Below, piece by piece: positions 1 through 9,988 of a DNA stretch of 64,000 bases (the first letter of the stretch is position 1; each line of letters starts with the position of its first letter). Under the pieces are notes generated by a model. It made no database searches. It was given only the letters and a program-made list of their open reading frames with translations, and was not told the origin of the DNA. The translations under genes and the position numbers were made by a program. The DNA is from Bacteroidetes bacterium UBA2664 (GTDB taxonomy: Bacteria > Bacteroidota > Rhodothermia > Balneolales > Balneolaceae): assembly GCA_002359315.1 (NCBI GenBank), contig DEMS01000003.1, positions 95,657-159,656 on the forward strand, read 5' to 3'.

Positions 1-3000
1 TTACAAAGTATGGGGCGTTTGCACCTTGTAGAATAAACTCATTTCTAAAGCCCCATGCTGCACCGGCATCCACAAAAGCCACACCGGTCAAATTGTAGAG
101 AGGTAAAATTGGAATAGGCCCCGGCAAAATTGCAGCAAACAACGGAAATCTGAATTCAGCATTTACCAAAGTGAATTTGTCACCGAATGTAGTATTAAAC
201 TCATGACCGCGCAGTGGTGTTGCCGGAAGTGTGAAAAAAGTGTCTGCAAGTCGTTCAAATGGAATTTCAGCATCCGACCATTGCTGGTTAATCCATCCAA
301 GCATACCGCCCATAAAGAAAGTCTGAGAATCACGTCCATACGAAACAGCTCCGGCGCCCCTCAGTGCCAAACTATATCCCATTCCGATATCAATATATTG
401 CCTGTAATCCCCTAAAAGTGTTGCAAACTGAGGAGTATCGCCACCGACCGGTGGACTGGCTGACAGGCGTATAGAATATCGATTTCCGGATCGGGGTGTT
501 ATAAATCCGGGCACGGTGTAATCGCCTGTAAATGTAACTTGCGGGTAGAGGAACCATGAACTTTCATTGCTCACATTTCGACCGCCAAATCCTTGTACGG
601 TACTGAAATCTCGGGCAATTCCGATTGCTGAAATTCCGTAATCCACACGTTGAAATCGATTCAGCGGATATTGAAAATCAACTGATCCGCCAAATGTTCG
701 AAATCGCAGAAGTTCACCAAAGAAGGTCTGATAATTTCTGGCTTGATGAAAAAAGGATGTGAAAAAGTTGGTTCTGTTTCTTAAATATCCGTATTGAAAG
801 GTGTAGTCACTATTTCTCAGGTCAAAAACCAAATTAGAACCAAAGGAGAGTTGATGGTCACCAAAAAGGTCTGTCAGGGAAATAAATGCAAAAGCAGAAG
901 TTCCATAATAAGTACTTAATTGGCCGGCGCTATAACTGAAATCCGGCGAAAATTGAACTTTGTACTCTTTAGGCTGAAAATAGCCATCTTCAGTAACATT
1001 CCCTTCCGGCTCAAAATTTCTAGGATCATCGGTGAGTTGAATGGTAGTATCGCGTATGACAGCTTCACCAAATTCATAATTTCGAAAATCAATTCTTGAT
1101 GTGTTTGTATCCTGTTCAGTTTCAGTGGTATCTTCTTCCGAATCCTCTGCTTCTAAATCTGCTAATGTGCTATCTGTTTGAACAGGTATCCTTGTTGAGA
1201 TATAATTACCCTGTTGCCTGGAGGCAATCAGATCCTGAGCATACTGGATGGCCGGTACCAATCCTGTCTGACCTTTTTCTTCTCTCTCCAGTGCCCATGT
1301 ATTAGGTGTAAGCTGCTGATTTCTACGTACACTGAAAGGTGAGCGCATTAGAAAAATATCAGGATAACCTTGATTTAATGAGTTAAAAGCCAAACGGGTT
1401 CCATCTGATGAGACAGAAATCTGCATGATACCGGATTGCAGATCTGTTATCGGATATATAGAGCGGCTATTTAAGTCATATTCATAAATATTTGGAATAC
1501 CATTCTGGTCTGAAACAAAGAGCATTCTGCCATCATTGGTAATGGCCGGTTGATATTCAGACCATCCGGGTGTATTTGTTAAGCGTTCAATATTGCTGGA
1601 ACCCACACGAACACCATAGAGATCTGTTTGAAAAAAGAAGTCGTGTTGCATTGCAGAGTACCCGGCCAGATATGTATTAGGCTGCAATCGGTCGCCTCGG
1701 TTGGATACAAAATAGACGGTTTCTGAATTAGGCCCCCAAGCCGGCTCCTTATCATTGAAGACATCATTTGTAAGGTTTAAGAAATCATCGGTTTCCAAAT
1801 TGTAAACAAAGATGTCTTGATAAGGTCCCATATTACCGTCAAAAGCTATTTTTTGACCATCCGGTGACCAAGCAACAGAGTTGATTGCGTCGAGTTGTGG
1901 AAATTTTATAGTTCTCGTCTCCAAAGACTCATAGTTCACAATTGCCAGATTGTACGAGCCCTGAGATTTACTTGATAGGGCTATTTGTGATCCATCCGGT
2001 GACCAGGATAAGTTTGGATTGAGTATATTTAGTTCCTCAAACATAGGATTATCCGCACCACTGATGATGGTTTTAAGTCTTTGTCCACTAGTGGCGTCTA
2101 CAACGACTACATCAAACACACCGCGTTTATTTGTAATCATAGCGATACGATCACCTCTGGGTGAAATTGTAGGACTTGTATTATAAGATCCGGATCTGGC
2201 TCTTGTGGTGATCTGGGATGCTACACTCGAAAGAGTCTGACGTTCCGCAACTTCCGGGAAATATCGTTGTCTCCAGTATTCATTCCAGCGATTTGATAGT
2301 TCCTCAACACTAAGCCCCAATGATCGAACCAAAGCCTGTTGCACATTTTGTGTGGTTTTGATTCGCTGCATTATTTCTGTGATTTTAGGCCTGCCGTACT
2401 GATCAGCAATGTAATACCAAAATGCCTGGCCACCTCTGTAAGCAAAAAAGCCACCTAACTGCGAAATAGGGGGGAGATAATCATTTAATACTGCATCACG
2501 CATGTACATATCCGTCTGAGTGTCCCACCCAAGAGCCAAATATTCAGCCAATCCCTCTTCAAACCAAAGCGGGAATACAAGCTGTATATTGTTTTGGAGG
2601 ATAGACTGTACGGAGCCGCCATAGTAGACATCATTAATGTAGGCGTGAAGCAATTCATGCTGAATGGTACGTCTGAAGTCCGCATAATCACCCATGAAAG
2701 GTTGAGTCATGCGGTTCTTGTATTTATCGGTCACTCCTCCGATACCCTGAGCATCAACCGGAAGCCGAACTACATTTGTTTGGGAAAAATCGCTATGAGA
2801 ATCATAAATAATTACCGGTATCCGGTCTGTAAGTGGCGTGCCGAGATCATCAACAAGCTGCTTTAACCCGGATTCTACGGCTTCGGCTGTAAACTGTGCA
2901 AAATGGTAATTTTTTGCATCATAATAGTAGATATCAAAATGATCCGTTTCAATAAATCTCCAGTCAAATTGTTCATACTGAACCCGGTTTTTCCCGAAGT

Positions 3001-3091
3001 AAAAATATTGGGAAAAAGCCTCCTGTATAACTGACGTTGAGATAAAAGCTGCGAGTAAAGATGTAAGTAATATTTTATTTATTAACCGCAT
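1..3091 (-). CDS. Metallopeptidase / PD40 propeller / Omp85-like barrel fusion protein (3' end outside window)
   Basis: This incomplete gene reads leftward off the window edge, giving about 1030 residues without a stop. A signal peptide occupies roughly residues 1-28. A peptidase-MA-like zinc protease domain follows, with HELLH at 145-149 and a downstream WFEEGLAEY segment near 177-184 that would supply the third ligand. Residues of about 260-570 carry repeated SPDG/SPRG motifs of a PD40 (TolB-type) beta-propeller. The C-terminal part is a beta-barrel with LRGHEF near 960 and an N-A-E-F-R-F-P-L strand, resembling the L6 loop and last strands of the Omp85/TamA superfamily. The start at 3091 follows the rnr stop by 14 bases; an in-frame ATG at 3100 is equally possible. 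It is the last visible gene of the run containing tamB. Domain assignment is by eye; the substrate is unknown. Confidence 0.8.
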   Translation of the reverse strand, partial: MRLINKILLTSLLAAFISTSVIQEAFSQYFYFGKNRVQYEQFDWRFIETDHFDIYYYDAKNYHFAQFTAEAVESGLKQLVDDLGTPLTDRIPVIIYDSHSDFSQTNVVRLPVDAQGIGGVTDKYKNRMTQPFMGDYADFRRTIQHELLHAYINDVYYGGSVQSILQNNIQLVFPLWFEEGLAEYLALGWDTQTDMYMRDAVLNDYLPPISQLGGFFAYRGGQAFWYYIADQYGRPKITEIMQRIKTTQNVQQALVRSLGLSVEELSNRWNEYWRQRYFPEVAERQTLSSVASQITTRARSGSYNTSPTISPRGDRIAMITNKRGVFDVVVVDATSGQRLKTIISGADNPMFEELNILNPNLSWSPDGSQIALSSKSQGSYNLAIVNYESLETRTIKFPQLDAINSVAWSPDGQKIAFDGNMGPYQDIFVYNLETDDFLNLTNDVFNDKEPAWGPNSETVYFVSNRGDRLQPNTYLAGYSAMQHDFFFQTDLYGVRVGSSNIERLTNTPGWSEYQPAITNDGRMLFVSDQNGIPNIYEYDLNSRSIYPITDLQSGIMQISVSSDGTRLAFNSLNQGYPDIFLMRSPFSVRRNQQLTPNTWALEREEKGQTGLVPAIQYAQDLIASRQQGNYISTRIPVQTDSTLADLEAEDSEEDTTETEQDTNTSRIDFRNYEFGEAVIRDTTIQLTDDPRNFEPEGNVTEDGYFQPKEYKVQFSPDFSYSAGQLSTYYGTSAFAFISLTDLFGDHQLSFGSNLVFDLRNSDYTFQYGYLRNRTNFFTSFFHQARNYQTFFGELLRFRTFGGSVDFQYPLNRFQRVDYGISAIGIARDFSTVQGFGGRNVSNESSWFLYPQVTFTGDYTVPGFITPRSGNRYSIRLSASPPVGGDTPQFATLLGDYRQYIDIGMGYSLALRGAGAVSYGRDSQTFFMGGMLGWINQQWSDAEIPFERLADTFFTLPATPLRGHEFNTTFGDKFTLVNAEFRFPLFAAILPGPIPILPLYNLTGVAFVDAGAAWGFRNEFILQGANAPYFV

Positions 3092-3105
3092 ATGAGTCAT
3101 TAATT

Positions 3106-5256
3106 TTAGAAATCAGGTAATGATAGATCAATTTGTCTTTTATCAAGATCCGTTCGAACAACTTTAGCTTTGATGGCATCACCAAGGCGATACTTTTTTC
3201 CTTTTGACCGGCCGATCAGACAATGCATTTTTTGATGATAAACATAATAATCGTCTTTAAGTTCACTGACTCGAATCATGCCTTCGCAATATATATCGTC
3301 TAAAAGAATATAAATACCATTTTCAGTGACACCACTGATTGTTCCGTCGAATGTTTCTCCAAGCCGATCCGTAAGAAATTCAACTTGTTTCAACTTAACG
3401 GAGTCTCTTTCCGCTTCAACAGCGTACCGTTCTCGTTCGCTGCAATGTTCACCACTATGTTCTAATTGAGTATAAGTATATTCGGATGCCCCGGCATTAT
3501 ACTTTTTGAGCAATCTGTGAACGATTACATCAGGGTAACGACGAATAGGGCTTGTAAAGTGTGCATAATGTGAAAATCCGAGTCCAAAGTGTCCAATATT
3601 TTTTGGAGAGTATTCAGCTTTTGACATCGATCTCAACATTAATCCATTGATTATATTTTCAACGGATGTACCTTCGACTTGTTTTAATAAATCATTGATT
3701 TTATTTGATGATATACGTCCATCAAGATTAAATTCAATTCCGAGGGGCTTGGCAGTTTCCCGTATGTTGTGAAGTTTTTCCAAATCCGGTTTATCATGGA
3801 CTCTATAGAAAAACGGGTGGTCATTTTTTACACTTTTGGATCCTTTCTTCCGGAGTGTATCTACATGATACGCGACGGTTTTATTTGCCATCAGCATGCA
3901 CTCTTCAATGAGTCTGTGGGCAAACAGTCTCTCTTTAACGATTACTTCAATTGGTTTTCCATCGTCATTCAAAACAAATTTAGGTTCGGGCGTCTCAAAA
4001 TTGATGGATCCCTGTTTAAATCTTTTTTCCAATAGAATATTTGCGAGCTTCTCCAATATTTTTAGCTCACTTTTAAATTTGTGATCAGCCTTGCCGTCCA
4101 GGATCTCTTGTACTTCATCATATACAAAACGTTGTTTCGAGTGGATTACGGTTTCTTCCACTGAATAGTCAGCCAATTTCCCGTCCGGGGATATTTCCAT
4201 GAAACAGCTATAAGTCAATTTATCTTCATGCGGACGTAAGCTGCACACTCCGTTACTCAGGTGTTCGGGAAGCATGGGAATCACCCGGTCAACCAAATAG
4301 ACACTTGTGCCTCTATGAAAAGCCTCTTCATCCAGTGCGGACCCTCTGGGCATGTAGTGAGTCACATCAGCAATATGCACGCCCAGATAGTAATTGCCAT
4401 TATCCAGGATTTTGATACTTAATCCATCATCAAAATCTTTCGCATCGGCGGGATCGATAGTGAGAACAACCTCATCTCTCATATCCCGTCTACGGGCAAT
4501 CTCCTGTCCAGTTATTTCAAAGGGTATATTTTCAGCGAATCTTTCAACTTCCGGCGGAAACGATCCTTGGAATTGTTTCTCTGCCAGGATTGAGAGAATA
4601 TTCGCCTCATTTGTTCCTGCTTTTCCTAATACATCGATGATTTTGGCTTGGGGATAGCCTCTCACATCATCCCATTGAACGAGCTGAAAGGTAACCTTTT
4701 CACCACTTTTTGCCCCTTTAAGATCATTTGGATCCACAAAAAAATCGATGCGTGATGATTGAACATCCGCTTTAATTAAAAATGTATTTTTTGCAGTTTC
4801 ATCCAGTGTACCTACGAAAATTGTGGTAGCTCGTTTAACAACCTCTTCGATTCGGCCCAGGGGTTTTTTACTTTTTTTATGATAACCAATCAGTTTTACA
4901 CGGACGATATCACCATTCAGTGCAGTCCCCATATAACGTCTTGATATTTTTATATCCTGGTCTCTTCCTTCCACAATCACATAACCATCTCCATGACTGG
5001 TCACGTCAAGTTTTCCTTCAACCAGACTATCATCACTCACAGCCGGTTCATTTAACCGAACCAAATTCCCTCTCGACACGATGATATGATCGAGTTGATT
5101 TAACCGATTGATACATTTCTTGATTTTACGACTTCCTTTTTTACTGGATAATCCCAGGGCATCTGTTAAGAGTGGAATAGGGATAGATGCATCCGGATAG
5201 TTCTTTAATAGTTCAATGATGCTCTTTTCGAGCGAACTTAAGTTGCTTTTGTTCAT
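3106..5256 (-). CDS. rnr: Ribonuclease R
   Basis: This is a 716-residue processive 3'-to-5' exoribonuclease that degrades structured RNA in the cytoplasm. An N-terminal winged-helix segment (about 10-70) and cold-shock/OB domains (about 75-210) precede the RNB catalytic domain. The metal-binding aspartates lie in the IDPADAKDFDD block near residues 267-277, and the conserved HYAHFTSPIRRYPD block lies further on. An S1 RNA-binding domain fills about 635-715. Length is normal for RNase R and longer than RNase II without the winged helix. It lies 26 bases after tamB and just before the protease-barrel gene, so it is probably cotranscribed with them. The family assignment is secure. Confidence 0.96.
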   Translation of the reverse strand: MNKSNLSSLEKSIIELLKNYPDASIPIPLLTDALGLSSKKGSRKIKKCINRLNQLDHIIVSRGNLVRLNEPAVSDDSLVEGKLDVTSHGDGYVIVEGRDQDIKISRRYMGTALNGDIVRVKLIGYHKKSKKPLGRIEEVVKRATTIFVGTLDETAKNTFLIKADVQSSRIDFFVDPNDLKGAKSGEKVTFQLVQWDDVRGYPQAKIIDVLGKAGTNEANILSILAEKQFQGSFPPEVERFAENIPFEITGQEIARRRDMRDEVVLTIDPADAKDFDDGLSIKILDNGNYYLGVHIADVTHYMPRGSALDEEAFHRGTSVYLVDRVIPMLPEHLSNGVCSLRPHEDKLTYSCFMEISPDGKLADYSVEETVIHSKQRFVYDEVQEILDGKADHKFKSELKILEKLANILLEKRFKQGSINFETPEPKFVLNDDGKPIEVIVKERLFAHRLIEECMLMANKTVAYHVDTLRKKGSKSVKNDHPFFYRVHDKPDLEKLHNIRETAKPLGIEFNLDGRISSNKINDLLKQVEGTSVENIINGLMLRSMSKAEYSPKNIGHFGLGFSHYAHFTSPIRRYPDVIVHRLLKKYNAGASEYTYTQLEHSGEHCSERERYAVEAERDSVKLKQVEFLTDRLGETFDGTISGVTENGIYILLDDIYCEGMIRVSELKDDYYVYHQKMHCLIGRSKGKKYRLGDAIKAKVVRTDLDKRQIDLSLPDF

Positions 5257-5282
5257 TAAATAATCTTTTAAAATATAAAAAT

Positions 5283-8200
5283 TTATAGATCTGCGACTGT
5301 TTCGCGATCTTCTTCTTCGTCTGGCTCATCTTGCTTTATTCCCAGAAGGGAGCGAAAAGCATTTGATATTCGTGTTTTAAGATTTTGCCATGTATTAAAT
5401 TGTACCTGTGCTTCAAAACCGATTCCATTCATCTCTTGAGATTGTGTGGTTTCAATTCCACTTGTATAAGATAGTGTAGGATCCTGCCTATGGAAAGCGG
5501 TAACTGAAAAAGCTCTATTAATTCGATACGTTGCTCCCAAGTCCCCAATATCGCTCTGTTCGCCGGTGATTTGTCCTTCTCTGCGCAGTACTACGCGATC
5601 GTCAAAAAGCCTGAGTCCAACGCCCAGATCCACTTCATTTGCAGTAGTCAGGTTAAAATCGATGTCAAACGTTACGTCACTTCGTAAAAGTGAATTGATC
5701 TGATTGGAAAGAAGTGGATTAATTACCTGACTCGTAATAAGGGGGTTTACCACTGCCGTACCGGTTATATTTTCTGCGAGACCCAATCCTTGTGCCTGTT
5801 GAGAAGGTATGAAATTTCCGGTTAGCAGAATACTGGTTGCCTGAATCAGTTTTTCGTCCTCATTCTGATTTAGTGTATTAATTTGTGAAGCGATTGTAGG
5901 ATCAGAGGAATTTTCAATTCCGGTAGGCACCCTGAAGAAAAATTCATTTTCAATAGAGGTAATCGTCCCCCCAATTTGAAGAACCAAATCGATTGGTATT
6001 CTCAAATTAGGATCCACTAATGAAGCAGATCCAACTCCGGATAACAGCGTTGATATATTTGGCCTTGCTCTGTATACAGCCGTAACATTCAAGCCGGCGT
6101 CAACCATATCTCCCGACCAATTGATTGAACCTCCTTCCTGCAGTGTAAATCGTCTTGTGAAAATATCACCACTCACAAATTGATATTCTCCGCCGCTAAT
6201 ATTAAACCCTCCAAACATGCTTATATTTTGATCCTCCAGTAAAATGCGCATCTGACCGGTTCCATTTGCACTTAACATATCATTTGTAACCCGATCAAAG
6301 ATCATTTGAACTTCTATTGGATTTAATGCCTGAAACTGAAGATCCATTGTAAATAATTGAAGAAAGGTGAGATCTTCCTGATCACCATTTCCATTTCCTA
6401 CATTGGCAATCCGTGAAAAATGGTTCTCCCAAAATGGGATATCAAAAGATTCAACAAACTCAATAAATCTTCGATCTTGGTCGAACTCTGTTTCCGGTTC
6501 GAGCGGGATGGTAATTCGGGAATTAGAGGAGATGCTCAATGGGCGTGTTGTCCTGATAAAAGGCTCAAAATTGGTGCCCAAAATTTGTGCCTGACCTGTA
6601 CCATATATTTGACCATAAAATGGTATGTCCGGATCATAACTATTATTCATAAACTGCAAATTATTCAGATCCAGTGTGAGGTCGAGGATAGTTAATGGTG
6701 AAAATTGATCCAGATCCACCTGTCCGCTTAAAGTACCTGTTCCACCAAACTGATCCTGAAGTCGAACATCCCTGAAAAGTAACCCATCTTCAAGATTGAA
6801 ATCTACCTCTCCATCCAATGTATAACCAACATTCGTAAAAACAGGGACTCCATATACATCTTCAGCCTGAAAATTAGCTTCAAAATCAAAATCACTTTCA
6901 GATCCTCTGATAAAACCTGAACCGGAGGCTCGCCCTTGCATCTCAGTTATTATTTTTGGAACGATAAAGGAGACAATCCACATGTCGATCTCTCTCAAAT
7001 CTGCATCAAAGTAAAACAGATCCTCCGCAGTATCTACCTCGTCATCGGGAATTTTAAAGTAGCCATTCAAAAACAGATCCTGTCCTATTCCATCATTCCG
7101 TTCATAATAACTACTATATTTTTCAGGATCTGTATAGACATGAATTTCAGTATCAAACTGTTGTAACTCTGAATTGTACAAACTGTTAATAGAAACATCA
7201 CCGATAAGTCGATTCTGAATACGTCCGTCATTTACATTCAGGTTTCCTTGTATCGCCGGAATATCCAACAGAGTTCGGGTTGAGAAATTGCCATTTAAAT
7301 TACCTGAAAATTGAATTCTCCCCCCAATCATTTCAGACAATAAACTAAGATCCAAGTCTATGACTGTGTAATCTACAATATCATCAACATTATCACTGTA
7401 TGTGCCATCTATTTTTAAATACTCAGTACCACTTGTCAGAATTAGATCATTGATTTCCAGTGCATTATTTCGGTTATAGCTGATCCATGGGCGGCCTTCC
7501 TGAAACCATTGATATTCGTTAGAGCCTAAATTGAAGTTATCAATCAGAATGTCGAAGCTATTTGTTTTTAGATAACCTGTCAGGCTAGTCTCAAGTTGGA
7601 TATTATCTTCAAATTTTTGAAGGTTTGAACGGACGTGTATTGAATCATCGCGGACTGAAAGGTTTGCATAACTCTCTTTTAATTCGTTTCCAAGAAAAGA
7701 AGAGTAGTTGCTGCTGATTTGAAGATCCAGTGTGCTCGATTCGCGGAGTTTTTGATCGCTGTGAAAATTTGCTGTAAAGGCGCTATTCAGGTTGTCTGCT
7801 GCTAAATCACCGTAACGGATTCTTTCATCCTGAAGTGTTGCGGTAACCAGTAATCTATCATGAGTGGCATTGATCGTAGAGTTAAATCGGGCACTGCTTT
7901 CGAACTCCGGAAGTTCAGGCAGATATTTTCGCAAGAGAGAAACGTCTTTAATGACCATATTTATGCTCAAATCTGCATAAAGATCCTGATAAATGGGATC
8001 TGTGAGCATGGTTTCAAATCTGAGTGAATCAGTAGATCCAGTGAACATTATTTCATCGTCAATTCTGTAATTGAGATATTGAGTCCAAAATTCTGCACTT
8101 TTTTGAAGAGTTGAAAGATTAAGAGTGCCATTCAATTCACCGTCGAAAAATGAGCTTGTAAATCTTAGCCTGCGATTGCCGTTCTCTGAATCGTTTAAAT

Positions 8201-9980
8201 CGGCATAGAATTGATGGGGTCGAAGCTGTTGATCATTAATAGTTGATTCATCAATTTCCAGGCTGATTCTGCCTGTAAGATCGTCCAAATTCGTCCAATT
8301 AAGATTTGCAGAAAAAGTGGAATTAAAGTCAGTTGGGTTGGCAAAGTATTCGGTGTTAAATTTTTGCAGATCCAGTTTATTTACTTCGCCATCCGAAGTA
8401 AACCTTATGTGGCCATTATCCTGACTGTAGCGTCCATTTGCTGAAACATATAATTCATCATCATCCCCACCCTGTACGATATACCTTAATACGTTATTTG
8501 CAAAGTTGAAGTCAGCATCCAGTGAATTGATTTCATAACCAAAGATTCTACTCCTGCTAAGATCAACAGTACTTTGAAAATTTGCATCCGGTCCGGTACC
8601 GCTGCCTTGCAGTGTAAATCGCCCCTGAATTACACTTGAATCTAACGTATCCGTCAGAAAAGGGGTGATATCCAAAGAGTTAACTCCAAACACCAGATCA
8701 TAATTTAAATGGTCTTCAAAGCCCATAGAGCCATCCAGAGAAAAAGAGCCGGCTTCCGTTACCGCTCTTACACTGCTATTAAGTTCTTGTAAATTTCCAT
8801 TGAGAGACCCTCTTACGGTACTTAATTGATATCTTTCCAGATCAACATTTCCATTCAGATAGTTTTGTGAAATCCAGTCAAGTTTTGATGGATGAATGAC
8901 CATGTTATCTAAGCTGGCTTCGTAAGAAATATCATTGCTGAAAATATTTTTTAATTCGGCAGATATTAAGATGGATGATTCATCAATATTTGCTCTGAAT
9001 CGGTCAATAAAATATGTTTCCAGAGTCCCTTCAGATATTAATTCAATTTCAAGGTTGTCATCAAAAGGAGGAAATGCGCCGGTTAATTTACGAACCAGGT
9101 TGGGAGTGAGAGAGCTTTCAGTAATTTGGACACGATATTCGGCGAGTTGAAATTGATTTTTTATATCAGTTCCGTAAATATTAACCGGTGTTGCTTCAAA
9201 ACTAAAGTCAGCGTAGCCAAGGGCTGTAACGACTCTGAATCTGTTCAGCTCAAAAAATTCATCATCACTATAAAATTGGCCATTTATTTGTAAAAATTGA
9301 TATTCACTGTTTGGAATTTCAGCTGTGAAATCAGGAAGATCAAAAAAGATTTGTGTATCAGAGAGTTCAAGAAAGATGGAAAAATTTAGATTTTCGACAC
9401 TGAATGTATTGGGTAAACCGGCCTGCTCTGGGATTTCAATGGTTTCATCTACATTAATAAACCCATTGTTTACTTGAATGATCGGTGCAAAAAGGCTGAT
9501 TTGCTCTAAAAATCGAACTCTTTCGGATCGAGGTTCTAAATCAAACAATTCAGGATTATTTTGACGAAACAGAGCTACAACAGAGAGATCCTCATCATCT
9601 GCCATAGTAAGATTTAAAATGGGGGAATTTACTTCAAATGATGAGATGGTAAAATTTCGCTGAAACAAGTTCCACCAGGTAATTTCAATTTCCATCGTGT
9701 CGAACGAGAGTACAGGATTATCCGGTTTGTTGGGCGCATAGAAATTCCCATTGTGAAGGGTTGCACTAAACGGCAGAAAACCACTGATCTGTTCAATTTC
9801 GAGAGATCCCTCAAACTGAGTTGCAAAAAGTTCGGTAATCTCTTCATTAATGTACTCCTTACTTTGTGGGAGCTGGAGAACTCCAACAAGAATAGCCATA
9901 GACAACAGAAAAACTCCGGCCAGCGTAAAAAATGTACGCCAGAAATAGATCCAAATTTTATATATGATACGTAAAATCAA
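5283..9980 (-). CDS. tamB: Translocation and assembly module protein TamB (DUF490 family)
   Basis: This is a 1565-residue inner-membrane-anchored, periplasm-spanning protein. A single N-terminal membrane segment (about 12-35) is followed by very long beta-rich repeats of the AsmA/TamB type that form a groove thought to carry lipids or assist outer-membrane protein insertion. The C-terminal 400 residues match the DUF490 domain: glycine-rich, with alternating polar and hydrophobic strands, ending in a barrel-like stretch and an acidic tail. In Proteobacteria TamB works with the Omp85 protein TamA. Here no classical TamA is adjacent, but an Omp85-like barrel fused to a protease lies two genes downstream. 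The gene starts 8 bases after the aroB stop. Large size and divergence are normal for Bacteroidota members. Confidence 0.88.
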   Translation of the reverse strand: MILRIIYKIWIYFWRTFFTLAGVFLLSMAILVGVLQLPQSKEYINEEITELFATQFEGSLEIEQISGFLPFSATLHNGNFYAPNKPDNPVLSFDTMEIEITWWNLFQRNFTISSFEVNSPILNLTMADDEDLSVVALFRQNNPELFDLEPRSERVRFLEQISLFAPIIQVNNGFINVDETIEIPEQAGLPNTFSVENLNFSIFLELSDTQIFFDLPDFTAEIPNSEYQFLQINGQFYSDDEFFELNRFRVVTALGYADFSFEATPVNIYGTDIKNQFQLAEYRVQITESSLTPNLVRKLTGAFPPFDDNLEIELISEGTLETYFIDRFRANIDESSILISAELKNIFSNDISYEASLDNMVIHPSKLDWISQNYLNGNVDLERYQLSTVRGSLNGNLQELNSSVRAVTEAGSFSLDGSMGFEDHLNYDLVFGVNSLDITPFLTDTLDSSVIQGRFTLQGSGTGPDANFQSTVDLSRSRIFGYEINSLDADFNFANNVLRYIVQGGDDDELYVSANGRYSQDNGHIRFTSDGEVNKLDLQKFNTEYFANPTDFNSTFSANLNWTNLDDLTGRISLEIDESTINDQQLRPHQFYADLNDSENGNRRLRFTSSFFDGELNGTLNLSTLQKSAEFWTQYLNYRIDDEIMFTGSTDSLRFETMLTDPIYQDLYADLSINMVIKDVSLLRKYLPELPEFESSARFNSTINATHDRLLVTATLQDERIRYGDLAADNLNSAFTANFHSDQKLRESSTLDLQISSNYSSFLGNELKESYANLSVRDDSIHVRSNLQKFEDNIQLETSLTGYLKTNSFDILIDNFNLGSNEYQWFQEGRPWISYNRNNALEINDLILTSGTEYLKIDGTYSDNVDDIVDYTVIDLDLSLLSEMIGGRIQFSGNLNGNFSTRTLLDIPAIQGNLNVNDGRIQNRLIGDVSINSLYNSELQQFDTEIHVYTDPEKYSSYYERNDGIGQDLFLNGYFKIPDDEVDTAEDLFYFDADLREIDMWIVSFIVPKIITEMQGRASGSGFIRGSESDFDFEANFQAEDVYGVPVFTNVGYTLDGEVDFNLEDGLLFRDVRLQDQFGGTGTLSGQVDLDQFSPLTILDLTLDLNNLQFMNNSYDPDIPFYGQIYGTGQAQILGTNFEPFIRTTRPLSISSNSRITIPLEPETEFDQDRRFIEFVESFDIPFWENHFSRIANVGNGNGDQEDLTFLQLFTMDLQFQALNPIEVQMIFDRVTNDMLSANGTGQMRILLEDQNISMFGGFNISGGEYQFVSGDIFTRRFTLQEGGSINWSGDMVDAGLNVTAVYRARPNISTLLSGVGSASLVDPNLRIPIDLVLQIGGTITSIENEFFFRVPTGIENSSDPTIASQINTLNQNEDEKLIQATSILLTGNFIPSQQAQGLGLAENITGTAVVNPLITSQVINPLLSNQINSLLRSDVTFDIDFNLTTANEVDLGVGLRLFDDRVVLRREGQITGEQSDIGDLGATYRINRAFSVTAFHRQDPTLSYTSGIETTQSQEMNGIGFEAQVQFNTWQNLKTRISNAFRSLLGIKQDEPDEEEDRETVADL

Positions 9981-9988
9981 AGGTCGTT

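Noticed and set aside
1096..1305. Plus-strand frame inside the protease-barrel gene
   Set aside because: It is antisense to a long, clearly coding frame and has no domain pattern.
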